The position numbers and the translations under genes are program-made. The notes under the pieces are model-generated. The model saw only the letters and a program-made list of their open reading frames with translations, was not told the origin of the DNA and ran no database searches. Of a stretch of 64,000 bases of DNA, positions 54,121 to 62,209 are shown one piece after another; the stretch's first letter is position 1; every line of letters starts with the position of its first letter. The stretch comes from Kineothrix sp. IPX-CK (GTDB lineage: Bacteria; Bacillota; Clostridia; Lachnospirales; Lachnospiraceae), in NCBI RefSeq assembly GCF_039134705.1, contig NZ_CP146256.1, positions 682,001 to 746,000 of the forward strand. Reading direction: 5' to 3'.

Positions 54121-55333
54121 ATTTAAACCGGTTCCATCCGGACGGATGGGTGTATTATGGACGCTGGCAACAATCAGGGATGCCGCAGTGATTGAATTCG
54201 GGTGTATGGGACACATGCTGTATGCGGGAACATCTTTAAAACGCATAGGGATTCAGGATGCATGCAGGCTTTATTCCACGCATTTGAATGAGTCGGATAT
54301 TTCTATGGGAGATACCTCGCGCCTGGAAAAGGTAATTGAGACCGTGATAAAGGAGATAAACCCGCGGGTTATTTTTCTTACACCTTCCGCGGTCCCGGAG
54401 GTGATCGGCATCGATCTGCACGGCTTTTGCAGACAGGTTCAGGCGAGATTTCCAGATAACCGGCTAATCGTATTGGGAAGCGGAGGTTTTGACAAGCAGC
54501 TGCATGACGGTGTGAGAGAAACGCTGACCACGCTGGTGAAAGAGCTGACCGGATCTGCCGGTCTGACTCCGAACAGAACATACAACCTGATTGGCTCCTG
54601 TGCGGACCTGTTTCGCTTTCAGGAAGACAAAGAAGAGCTGGTGCGCCTGCTTAGGGAGACATTTCAGATGGAACCTCTTTGTATTTTGTCGTCCGATACG
54701 GAAATTGCCGGAATAGAGCAGATGGGCTCTGCTCATATCAATTTGGTGATCCGCCGGGAAGGGAAGGAAGCAGCGCGGGAACTGTATAAAAGATTTGGGA
54801 CGCCTTATGTATGCGGCAGACCATATGGCGTAAAGGGTACTACGGCGTGGCTGGAAGAAATTGCCGAGGTGATCGGATACGAAGGCAGCCGGGAGTTTAT
54901 CCGGAAGGAGGAGCAGTTTGTATGGTCCAGATACCGTACCGTTTCGCCTAATTTCCAGAGGCTGCTTCGGTCGGAGCCGGAGAACCTTGCCCTGTCGCTA
55001 GGCGGACATATAGATGTAGTAAAGGGAATTCTTGAATTTGGCTGTACGGAATTATCCTTCCCGCAGGCCAGGTGCTGGTGTGACAGTCCGGCAATGGAAG
55101 AGGAGGGAATTCCGTATCTGAAAGAGGAAGAATGGATTGAAATTATAGAAGGGCATGATAAGGGATTGCTGATGTGCAGCGCGGAGGCATTGGAATGGGG
55201 TGGGAAAAAGACGGAACTTCAGATTTCAAATCCGGATCTTAAATGGCGTCTGTACCCATTTGAACCGCCGTTTGTCGGATACCGGGGAGCTCTGAATCTG
55301 ATTAACCTATGGATAAATTCCTGTGAAGCATGA
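54107..55333 (+). CDS. Nitrogenase component 1-like protein (NifK/BchB-like)
   Basis: A 408-residue partner subunit. The start at 54107 ([12 protein letters not shown]) follows AGGAGG and overlaps the D-like gene by 14 bases. Only one of the cluster cysteines remains: C33 in EFGCMGHMLY. Where the third would be, the sequence reads LTPSAVPEVIG with S94. So the heterodimer offers three plus one cysteines, enough for one [4Fe-4S] cluster between subunits, as in the protochlorophyllide reductase core (three Cys plus Asp). The C-terminus (PPFVGYRGALNLINLW) matches the family. It is the last gene. A terminator follows. Confidence 0.85.
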   Translation: MGLHRFKPVPSGRMGVLWTLATIRDAAVIEFGCMGHMLYAGTSLKRIGIQDACRLYSTHLNESDISMGDTSRLEKVIETVIKEINPRVIFLTPSAVPEVIGIDLHGFCRQVQARFPDNRLIVLGSGGFDKQLHDGVRETLTTLVKELTGSAGLTPNRTYNLIGSCADLFRFQEDKEELVRLLRETFQMEPLCILSSDTEIAGIEQMGSAHINLVIRREGKEAARELYKRFGTPYVCGRPYGVKGTTAWLEEIAEVIGYEGSREFIRKEEQFVWSRYRTVSPNFQRLLRSEPENLALSLGGHIDVVKGILEFGCTELSFPQARCWCDSPAMEEEGIPYLKEEEWIEIIEGHDKGLLMCSAEALEWGGKKTELQISNPDLKWRLYPFEPPFVGYRGALNLINLWINSCEA

Positions 55334-55353
55334 TAAAAATTACAATTTATTCA

Positions 55354-55386
55354 GGACAGCAGACAATTTGTTTGCTGTCCTTTTTT
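55354..55386 (+). terminator. Rho-independent terminator
   Basis: GGACAGCA pairs with TGCTGTCC, with a 10-base loop, followed by six T residues. It ends the nif-like operon. Confidence 0.9.
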
Positions 55387-55414
55387 GGCGGCATGTCTTC
55401 TTAATAGATTGCCA

Positions 55415-55434
55415 ATGTGGTTACGCGACCACAT
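55415..55434. promoter_or_regulatory. Inverted repeat in the lacI promoter region
   Basis: ATGTGGT and ACCACAT flank TACGCG, a 20-base palindromic site just upstream of an AT-rich TATAAT sequence. It may be an operator of the LacI-type regulator or another regulator. Confidence 0.45.
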
Positions 55435-55606
55435 ATTATATAATGGACACAAATGAGTTTATTCTATATAATTTTATCATACAAGATGGCATAAGAGACA
55501 AAAGAATATGAAAAAACAAGGTAAAAATATACAAAATACATAAATTGGAAAATGGCGAAAAATGTGGAAGCGAGCAGAAAAACAGTGCGGCAGAGGAGAA
55601 TGCAGC

Positions 55607-56671
55607 ATGGTAACGAGAAAAGATATTGCACAGCGTGCAGGCGTATCAGTGTCCGTTGTTTCGAGGGCACTCAATAACAGCGGATATGTAGAAGAAGAAA
55701 AGAAAAGAAAGATTCTGATGATCGCAGAACAGATGGGATATCATCCGAATCCGGTAGCCATGTCATTAATGACACAGAGGACAAAACAGATTCTTTTCTA
55801 TTGCAGGGAATTAGAAAACGCATTCAATATCGAAGTATATGAGGGAATGCTGGAGGTGGCGAAGAAGCATGATTACATGGTGGTGGTGCATGGCAAGCTT
55901 GATTTTAAAAGTGTGCGGAGCATTATGGTAGACGGGCTGATCCTCCCAAGCGAAAAGATAACGGATGTTTATTTGAAAGGAGCCGGAAAGAATTATAATC
56001 TGCCGGTAGTCAGTGCGTCCTATGGAGATTCCATTTCTTTTGTAAAATCCGTGCCGATAGTGGAATGTGATCTGTGGGAGGGAACGAGGATGGTACTGCA
56101 GTACTTGTGGGACAGAGGGCACCGTAAGATTGCGATGATTATGCCCTATGAACTGGAGAATGCCAATGCGCGGACTTGTGCCTACAAGGAATTTATGCAG
56201 TATGAGCTGAGAGAGAAGATGAGGGAATATTACTTTGGAATCAGCAAGAGAGGTCTTATCAATGACGAACGTGTAATGAATTTCATGGAAGAGAAGATTC
56301 AGGATAACATTACAATACCGGAAGACTTTTTTGGAAAGGGTATGCTGGCGGCAGAGATTTTCCGGGAAAGAAAATGTGATGCTACTGCGGCGCTCTGCTT
56401 TAATGATGATATGGCACTTGGTTTTTACAGAGGGCTTAAGAAGCTGGGATATGGAATTCCCGAAGATGTATCCATCGTAGGCATTGATGGAATATATGCC
56501 AGGAAATATGCGGATCTTTTTCTGACCTCGCTGAAGTTAAACCCTAGAATGCAGGGAGCCAGATGTATGGAAGTGCTATTGGATGTCCTTCAAGGGAAAA
56601 AAGTAAAATACGTGACAAGGATTCCGCTTTGTGTTGAAGAAGGGGAAAGCGTTAGAACGATAGAAAGATGA
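55607..56671 (+). CDS. LacI-family regulator of the galactoside locus
   Basis: A 354-residue regulator. The N-terminal helix-turn-helix (TRKDIAQRAGVSVSVVSRAL) with hinge helix HPNPVAMSLM precedes a periplasmic-binding-like sugar domain (FNDDMALGFYRGLKKLGYGIPEDVSIVGIDG). The start at 55607 follows GAGGAG. An ATG at 55562 in the same frame has none. It sits directly before the ABC transporter and GH42 genes and probably represses them until a galactoside binds. Confidence 0.92.
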   Translation: MVTRKDIAQRAGVSVSVVSRALNNSGYVEEEKKRKILMIAEQMGYHPNPVAMSLMTQRTKQILFYCRELENAFNIEVYEGMLEVAKKHDYMVVVHGKLDFKSVRSIMVDGLILPSEKITDVYLKGAGKNYNLPVVSASYGDSISFVKSVPIVECDLWEGTRMVLQYLWDRGHRKIAMIMPYELENANARTCAYKEFMQYELREKMREYYFGISKRGLINDERVMNFMEEKIQDNITIPEDFFGKGMLAAEIFRERKCDATAALCFNDDMALGFYRGLKKLGYGIPEDVSIVGIDGIYARKYADLFLTSLKLNPRMQGARCMEVLLDVLQGKKVKYVTRIPLCVEEGESVRTIER

Positions 56672-56673
56672 AA

Positions 56674-56695
56674 AAACCGGAAGCATGCACGGTTT
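56674..56695. promoter_or_regulatory. Inverted repeat before the sugar-binding protein gene
   Basis: AAACCG and CGGTTT flank GAAGCATGCA, which itself contains GCATGC. It lies right after the regulator gene and 40 bases before the binding-protein gene, a likely LacI-family operator or weak terminator. Confidence 0.5.
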
Positions 56696-56736
56696 GAGTA
56701 ATAGATAACTAGTCAACGGTTTTAAGGAGGTATTCG

Positions 56737-58146
56737 ATGAAAAAGATAACGGTAAAAAAACTGATAGCCATGACGCTGAGTGTTGCTCTGTCGGCTTCTA
56801 TGCTGGCGGGATGCGGAGGCAGCCAGAGCGCGGAAAGTACCGCGTCCGGTACTACAAGCAAAGAAGAGGGAGCGGCCATTGCGGAAGCGGTGGAGGCGGA
56901 TCCGTCTTCTGTCTCAGGACATATCGAAGTAGGCGGCTGGCCCTCCGGCGACGATGGATTTGAAGCAGCGATGGCCGGCTTTAACGAGATATATCCGAAT
57001 ATTGAAGTGGAATTAGTATTTACAGATACGACTGCGCACCACCAGGCATTGCAGACAGCGCTGACCGCAGGGAGCGGGGCGCCCGATGTGGCAATGGTGG
57101 AAGGCGCCTACATTTCCCAGTACAGGGACAGCAGCGCATTGTGTGATCTGAACACGCTGGGTGCAGCAGATTTAAAAAATGATTTTGTTGAATTCAAATG
57201 GGATCAGGCAACGTCCTCGGACGGACGGAAACTGGTAGCGATACCATGGGATCTGGGGCCCACATTATACTATTATCGCACTGATGTTTTTGCCGAATGC
57301 GGACTGCCCACTGATCCGGATGAGGTTGCCGAACTGATGAGCACATGGGAAGGTGTACTGCAGGTCGCAGAGGCGGTTTCCATACCTGGTGAGAGATGGC
57401 TCCTGCCTTCTGCAGCCTATCCGTACCAGTGGATGTTCATCAATCGCGACTATTACGATGAAAAGCTGAATCTGAATCTGGAAAGAGAAGGAGATCTGGA
57501 ATGTCTGCAGGCATGTCTTGACATCCGTAATAACGGCTGGGATATGAATGTGGATATGTGGAGCGCTGAGGCCTATGCAGCATATTCGGCCGGCACCTGC
57601 GTATCGGTAGCAGCCGGTTCCTGGTTCTCCGGTTTCTTAAAAACGGATATTGACCCGGACGGTGCCGGACACTGGGGCGCTGCCTCTCTTCCGGGAGGTC
57701 TGCCGTCTACTAACTGGGGAGGCTCTTTCCTTGTCATTCCGGAGCAGTCACAGAATAAGGAAGCAGCATGGGCCTTCATCAAATATATGCTGGCAACCAC
57801 AGAAGGACAGAATGCAATGTTCAAGGCCGTTGATTATTTCCCGGCTTATACGCCTGCCTGGGATGCAGCTCCTGAGCTGTATACCAAAGGGGATGATTAT
57901 TTCGGAGGGCAGGCACCGAATGCGCTTGCAGCCCAAATTGCGGCAGAAGTACCGGTTGTGAACAATACGATCATGGATACGACGGCGGAAGGATATCTGT
58001 ACAGTTCCTTCAATGCCGGAGCCGAAGCGGGAGAGACGCCGGAGCAGATCAGGGAACGTCTCGGCAAGGACATCACGGCAGCTTGCGCAGAATTGAAGGA
58101 ACAGCAGATACAGACGCTGAAGGATGCCGGAGCCTGGGAAGAATAA
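56737..58146 (+). CDS. Sugar ABC transporter binding lipoprotein
   Basis: A 469-residue family-1 solute-binding protein. The signal peptide ends at LAGCG, and a serine/threonine-rich linker precedes the mature part: SGHIEVGGWPSGDDGFEAAM, then APDVAMVEGAYISQYRDSSA, then AGSWFSGFLKT and EAAWAFIKYMLATTEG. This is the class that binds oligosaccharides. Given the two beta-galactosidase genes downstream, galacto-oligosaccharides are the likely ligand. GGAGGT precedes the start. A hairpin follows the gene. Confidence 0.92.
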   Translation: MKKITVKKLIAMTLSVALSASMLAGCGGSQSAESTASGTTSKEEGAAIAEAVEADPSSVSGHIEVGGWPSGDDGFEAAMAGFNEIYPNIEVELVFTDTTAHHQALQTALTAGSGAPDVAMVEGAYISQYRDSSALCDLNTLGAADLKNDFVEFKWDQATSSDGRKLVAIPWDLGPTLYYYRTDVFAECGLPTDPDEVAELMSTWEGVLQVAEAVSIPGERWLLPSAAYPYQWMFINRDYYDEKLNLNLEREGDLECLQACLDIRNNGWDMNVDMWSAEAYAAYSAGTCVSVAAGSWFSGFLKTDIDPDGAGHWGAASLPGGLPSTNWGGSFLVIPEQSQNKEAAWAFIKYMLATTEGQNAMFKAVDYFPAYTPAWDAAPELYTKGDDYFGGQAPNALAAQIAAEVPVVNNTIMDTTAEGYLYSSFNAGAEAGETPEQIRERLGKDITAACAELKEQQIQTLKDAGAWEE

Positions 58147-58189
58147 AGCATGGTAAAGCACAAAGAAAGAGCTGTCGGATAAAATGAGA

Positions 58190-58214
58190 ATGGCCGGATG
58201 AAGGGTCCGGCCAT
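58190..58214 (+). terminator. Hairpin between binding-protein and permease genes
   Basis: ATGGCCGGA pairs perfectly with TCCGGCCAT around a 7-base loop, followed by TTCTATT. It would partly stop transcripts, or stabilise the upstream message, and so favour the binding protein. Confidence 0.7.
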
Positions 58215-58264
58215 TTCTATTACGGGTAGGCGGCACACAATCGGATTAGGAAAGGAAGAGAAAT

Positions 58265-59200
58265 GTGAAGGAAAATAAGAAAAAAGGCTTTGTGAAGACG
58301 TTGAAAACATATCGGGTAGCCTATGTTTACATAGCACCGTTTTATATACTGTTCCTCATTTTTGGTCTATTCCCGATGGCGGCTGGCTTTGCACTGAGCT
58401 TCTTCCGCTGGGATGGACTCGGAGCCATGCACTTTCTGGGGTTAGGAAATTACTTTAACCTGTTTCAGGATCCGCTGTTCTGGAGGGCGTTGTCCAATAC
58501 ACTGCTCATCGGCATTATTGCGCATATCCCTATCCTGTTAGGGGGACTGGTATTGGCGTATATTTTGAATTCCAAGCTGGTCAGGGGACAGAACATTTTC
58601 AAGACAATTTATTTCATGCCCATGGTGACCAGTTCCGTTGCAATTTCCATCATCTTTCAGAATCTGTTTGGAAATAATTACGGACTGATCAATTATCTTT
58701 TAAGTTTTTTCGGAGAAGAGCCGGTAAACTGGCTTGCCGGAGACGGCTCGCTGATTCGTGTGGCCGTTATCATTATGTTTGCCTGGAAATGGGTTGGCTG
58801 GAATATGGTCATCTATCTGGCCGGAATGCAGGGAATCAGCAATGATATTTATGAAGCGGCACGGATTGACGGGGCGAATCATGGAAAACTGGTATTTTCT
58901 ATCGTAATACCGCTTTTGAAGCCAATCATATTGTTTACATTGATCCAGTCCAGCATCGGTATGTTCAGTTTATTTACCGAGCCTTTCATCCTGACCGGAA
59001 GTAATTGGAGCGGCGGACCGAACAACGGCGGACTGACACTTATGATGTATTTGCTCAATAAAGCGCCTCAGGGTGGAAATGCCTATGGTTACGCATCCTC
59101 GATCGCTTATGTGATCACGCTTATCATCGTCATAATTTCAGTGATTTTGACCAAAGTGACAGAAGAGAAGGATGCTGTAAAGAGAAGAGGAGGGAGATAG
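58265..59200 (+). CDS. Sugar ABC permease 1
   Basis: A 311-residue MalF/UgpA-type permease with six membrane segments (VYIAPFYILFLIFGLFPMAAG first) and the EAA loop YEAARIDGANHGKLVFSIVIPLLKP. The GTG start at 58265 follows AGGAAAGGAAG. The second permease begins three bases after its stop codon. No ATPase gene is in the locus; such importers use a shared MsmK-type ATPase encoded elsewhere. Confidence 0.92.
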   Translation: MKENKKKGFVKTLKTYRVAYVYIAPFYILFLIFGLFPMAAGFALSFFRWDGLGAMHFLGLGNYFNLFQDPLFWRALSNTLLIGIIAHIPILLGGLVLAYILNSKLVRGQNIFKTIYFMPMVTSSVAISIIFQNLFGNNYGLINYLLSFFGEEPVNWLAGDGSLIRVAVIIMFAWKWVGWNMVIYLAGMQGISNDIYEAARIDGANHGKLVFSIVIPLLKPIILFTLIQSSIGMFSLFTEPFILTGSNWSGGPNNGGLTLMMYLLNKAPQGGNAYGYASSIAYVITLIIVIISVILTKVTEEKDAVKRRGGR

Positions 59201-59203
59201 CTT

Positions 59204-60088
59204 ATGAAAACACTTTTAATCATGATCGCTGTAACAGCTGCTGTTTTAATCCTTTTATCTGTGATACATCCGATAGGAAAGAAAATTTCCCTTTATTTTA
59301 TTCTGGGATTGATTGCACTTATTATGCTGCTTCCGTTTTATATGATGTTCGTCATGTCGACTCTTTCTACGAACGAAATATATTCCTTCCCGCCAATCGT
59401 GCAGTTTGGAAGCAATTTGATGACTAATTTCAAAAATATGACGGCGGCGGTCAATCTTCCGAGGGCTTTTTTGAACAGCTGTATCGTTACTTTTTCCTAT
59501 ACGTTTCTGGTGCTGCTCTTTTGCTCTATCGGAGGCTACGCATTTTCGGTCTATGATTTTCCGGGAAAAAACAAGCTGTTTGCCATCCTGCTCGGAACGA
59601 TGATGGTCCCGGCTACGGCAGGTATAATCCCGTGGTTTATTATGATGAGTAAATTCGGATGGGTAAACAGCTATTATGCCTTGATCATTCCCGGCTGTGC
59701 CAATGCCTTTGGTATTTTCTGGATGAGACAGTATTGTCAGAACAATGTTCCCAAATCACTGATGGAGGCAGCGCGGATTGACGGCTGCAGTGAGTGGCTG
59801 ATTTTCTTCCGGGTAATCGCGCCTATTCTGAAGCCGGCTTATGCGTCACTTGGAATAATGCAGTTCGTCAATATGTGGAATGAATTCATGCAGGCGCTGA
59901 TTATCCTGCGTAAGGAGAAGCTGTATACGCTGCCGCTTCTGCTTCGTGCCATGGTATCGGACAGGGGGACGGATTACGGGGCATTGATGCTCGCAAGTAC
60001 CTGTGCGGTACTGCCTCTTCTCATTTGCTTTTTATGTGCTTCAAAATTCTTTATGGATGGCCTTACAGCAGGTGCGGTAAAAGAATAA
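59204..60088 (+). CDS. Sugar ABC permease 2
   Basis: A 294-residue MalG/UgpE-type permease with an extra N-terminal membrane segment, then ALIMLLPFYMMFVMSTLSTNEIY and the EAA loop LMEAARIDGCSEWLIFFRVIAPILKP. It pairs with permease 1. GGGAG precedes its ATG closely. It ends 46 bases before the GH42 start. Confidence 0.92.
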   Translation: MKTLLIMIAVTAAVLILLSVIHPIGKKISLYFILGLIALIMLLPFYMMFVMSTLSTNEIYSFPPIVQFGSNLMTNFKNMTAAVNLPRAFLNSCIVTFSYTFLVLLFCSIGGYAFSVYDFPGKNKLFAILLGTMMVPATAGIIPWFIMMSKFGWVNSYYALIIPGCANAFGIFWMRQYCQNNVPKSLMEAARIDGCSEWLIFFRVIAPILKPAYASLGIMQFVNMWNEFMQALIILRKEKLYTLPLLLRAMVSDRGTDYGALMLASTCAVLPLLICFLCASKFFMDGLTAGAVKE

Positions 60089-60134
60089 CGGCTGCAGAAA
60101 CATAGCGATGAAACGAAAAGAAAGGAGAATATTT

Positions 60135-62189
60135 ATGAGTATGATTCTGGAAGGGGACAGACTGGTTCTTGGAACCTGTTATTATCCGGAGCATTGGCCG
60201 GAAAATTTATGGGAGGAAGATCTGCGGAGAATGCTTGGGACAGGGATTGAGGTCGTACGGATTGCCGAGTTCGCATGGAGCAAGGTAGAGTTAACGGAGG
60301 GAACATATTCGTTTGATTTCTTTGACCGGTTCCTGGATTTGGCGGAGAAAGTGGGGGTGAAAGTAATTTTTTGTACGCCCACAGCGACACCTCCGGCCTG
60401 GCTGACGGAGAAATATCCTGAGGTATTGAATGCGGATATGAACGGAGTGCTTTACCGCCACGGTGCAAGAAGGCACTATAATTATAATTCTCCGGTTTAT
60501 CAGGAGAAAGCCGGGAAGATCACGACGGAACTGGCAGTACATTATGGTCCCAGAAAATGTATCATCGGATGGCAGATCGACAACGAGATCAACTGTGAGA
60601 AAAACGTCTTTTATTCCGAAAGCGATACAAAGGCATTTCGTCTTTTTCTTAAGGAAAAATATAATACGCTTGAGGGATTGAACGAGGCATGGGGCACAGC
60701 CTTCTGGAACCAGACCTATACGGACTGGGAGGAGGTGCATCTGCCAAGGCAGACCTACAGCAATTCAACCAATCCTCATGAGATGCTGGATTACCTCAGA
60801 TTTATATCGGCCAGTGCGAGAAAGTTTGTCAAAAGACAAAGTGAAATAATACGTTTACATAAAAAACCAGAAGATTTCGTTACCACCAATGGGATTTTCG
60901 GACATCTGGATAATCATGAGATGGCGGATGAAAGCCTGGACTTCATGACCTACGATTCCTATCCGAACTTTGCCTATTGCCTGGATATGTACGAAGATGG
61001 TGATGAAAAGCTGCGCGATAGAAAGTGGAGCCGGAATCTGACGGAAGTGCGTTCCATATCGCCGGTCTTTGGAATTATGGAGCAGCAGTCCGGGGCCAAT
61101 GGCTGGAATACTCATATGGAAGCGCCGGCGCCCAGGCCGGGACAGCTTACTCTGTGGACGCTGCAGTCCATTGCTCACGGAGCGGACTTTGTCAGCTATT
61201 TCAGATGGCGTACCTGTACCATGGGAACGGAGATTTACTGGCATGGTATTCTGGATTATTCCGGACGGGAGAATCGCCGGATCAAGGAAGTGCGTGAAGT
61301 ACATGAAAAGATAAAGAAGCTGGGCATGGCAGCAGGCTCGGTGTATCAGGCACAGGTGGGCATACTGAAGGATTATGATAATGTGTGGGATGCGGAAGTG
61401 GATGCATGGCATCGGAGAGTGGAAAAGAGCAGTCAGGAAGCATTGTCTGCAGCGGCACAGAAGACGCATACTCCCTTTGATTATGTGTATTTGAAGGATG
61501 AAACGGAGTCGGAGAGACTGGCCAAATATAAGGTTCTCTTTTACCCGCATCCAACGCTTATTAATGAAAAACGGGCGGAAGTTCTGAAGAAATATGTGGC
61601 AGACGGAGGAACGCTTGTCTTTGGATGCAGAAGCGCTTATAAGGATATGACAGGAAAATGTGTGATGGCTAAGCTGCCGGGACTTCTGCGAGAACTGACC
61701 GGAACCGATATACTGGAGTATTCGTTCATTGCGCCGGACGCAGAAACTGTGAACGTGGACTGGGAGGGGAGCAGCTTTGCAGCCAGTGTCTTTACGGATT
61801 TACTGGAGCCCGTCGGAAATGCGGCAGAGTGTAAAGCGATATACACGACGGATTATTACGCGGGAGCAGGAGCGCTGATCAGTAACCGCTTTGGAAAGGG
61901 AGAGGCATGGTATTACGGTTCGGCTTGGAATGAGAGGTCCGCAAGAATCTTTCTTGAGAAGCTTGGTGTGGCAGCCCCCTATGCCGATGTGGTCACCGTG
62001 CCGGAATGTTGTGAAATTGCGGTAAGGAGCGGTGAGAAGGGATGCTGTATGTTCCTTTTGAATTACAAGAATGAGCCTATTGATATTACATTGCATAAAA
62101 AAGGAAAGGACCTTTATACGGGGCAGGAGATTATCGGCAGTCAGAAGCTGGAAGGCTATGGAACGATGGTAATCGAATTGCCGGAGTAA
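60135..62189 (+). CDS. GH42 beta-galactosidase
   Basis: A 684-residue GH42 enzyme. The TIM barrel carries the acid/base glutamate in GWQIDNEINCE and the nucleophile glutamate in GIMEQQSGANGW. It is followed by a trimerisation domain (VLFYPHPTLINEKRAEVLKK) and a short C-terminal beta domain (CMFLLNYKNEPIDITLHKKG). The start at 60135 follows AAAGGAG. It has no signal peptide, so it hydrolyses imported galactosides in the cytoplasm. Family length is normal. Confidence 0.95.
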   Translation: MSMILEGDRLVLGTCYYPEHWPENLWEEDLRRMLGTGIEVVRIAEFAWSKVELTEGTYSFDFFDRFLDLAEKVGVKVIFCTPTATPPAWLTEKYPEVLNADMNGVLYRHGARRHYNYNSPVYQEKAGKITTELAVHYGPRKCIIGWQIDNEINCEKNVFYSESDTKAFRLFLKEKYNTLEGLNEAWGTAFWNQTYTDWEEVHLPRQTYSNSTNPHEMLDYLRFISASARKFVKRQSEIIRLHKKPEDFVTTNGIFGHLDNHEMADESLDFMTYDSYPNFAYCLDMYEDGDEKLRDRKWSRNLTEVRSISPVFGIMEQQSGANGWNTHMEAPAPRPGQLTLWTLQSIAHGADFVSYFRWRTCTMGTEIYWHGILDYSGRENRRIKEVREVHEKIKKLGMAAGSVYQAQVGILKDYDNVWDAEVDAWHRRVEKSSQEALSAAAQKTHTPFDYVYLKDETESERLAKYKVLFYPHPTLINEKRAEVLKKYVADGGTLVFGCRSAYKDMTGKCVMAKLPGLLRELTGTDILEYSFIAPDAETVNVDWEGSSFAASVFTDLLEPVGNAAECKAIYTTDYYAGAGALISNRFGKGEAWYYGSAWNERSARIFLEKLGVAAPYADVVTVPECCEIAVRSGEKGCCMFLLNYKNEPIDITLHKKGKDLYTGQEIIGSQKLEGYGTMVIELPE

Positions 62190-62209
62190 GGTAAGGGTGT
62201 TTAAGGAGC

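Noticed and set aside
52082..55333. Nitrogen-fixing nitrogenase
   Set aside because: Cluster cysteines are too few, no cofactor-binding Cys/His pattern is evident, and no nifE, nifN or nifB genes are present. The importer context points elsewhere.
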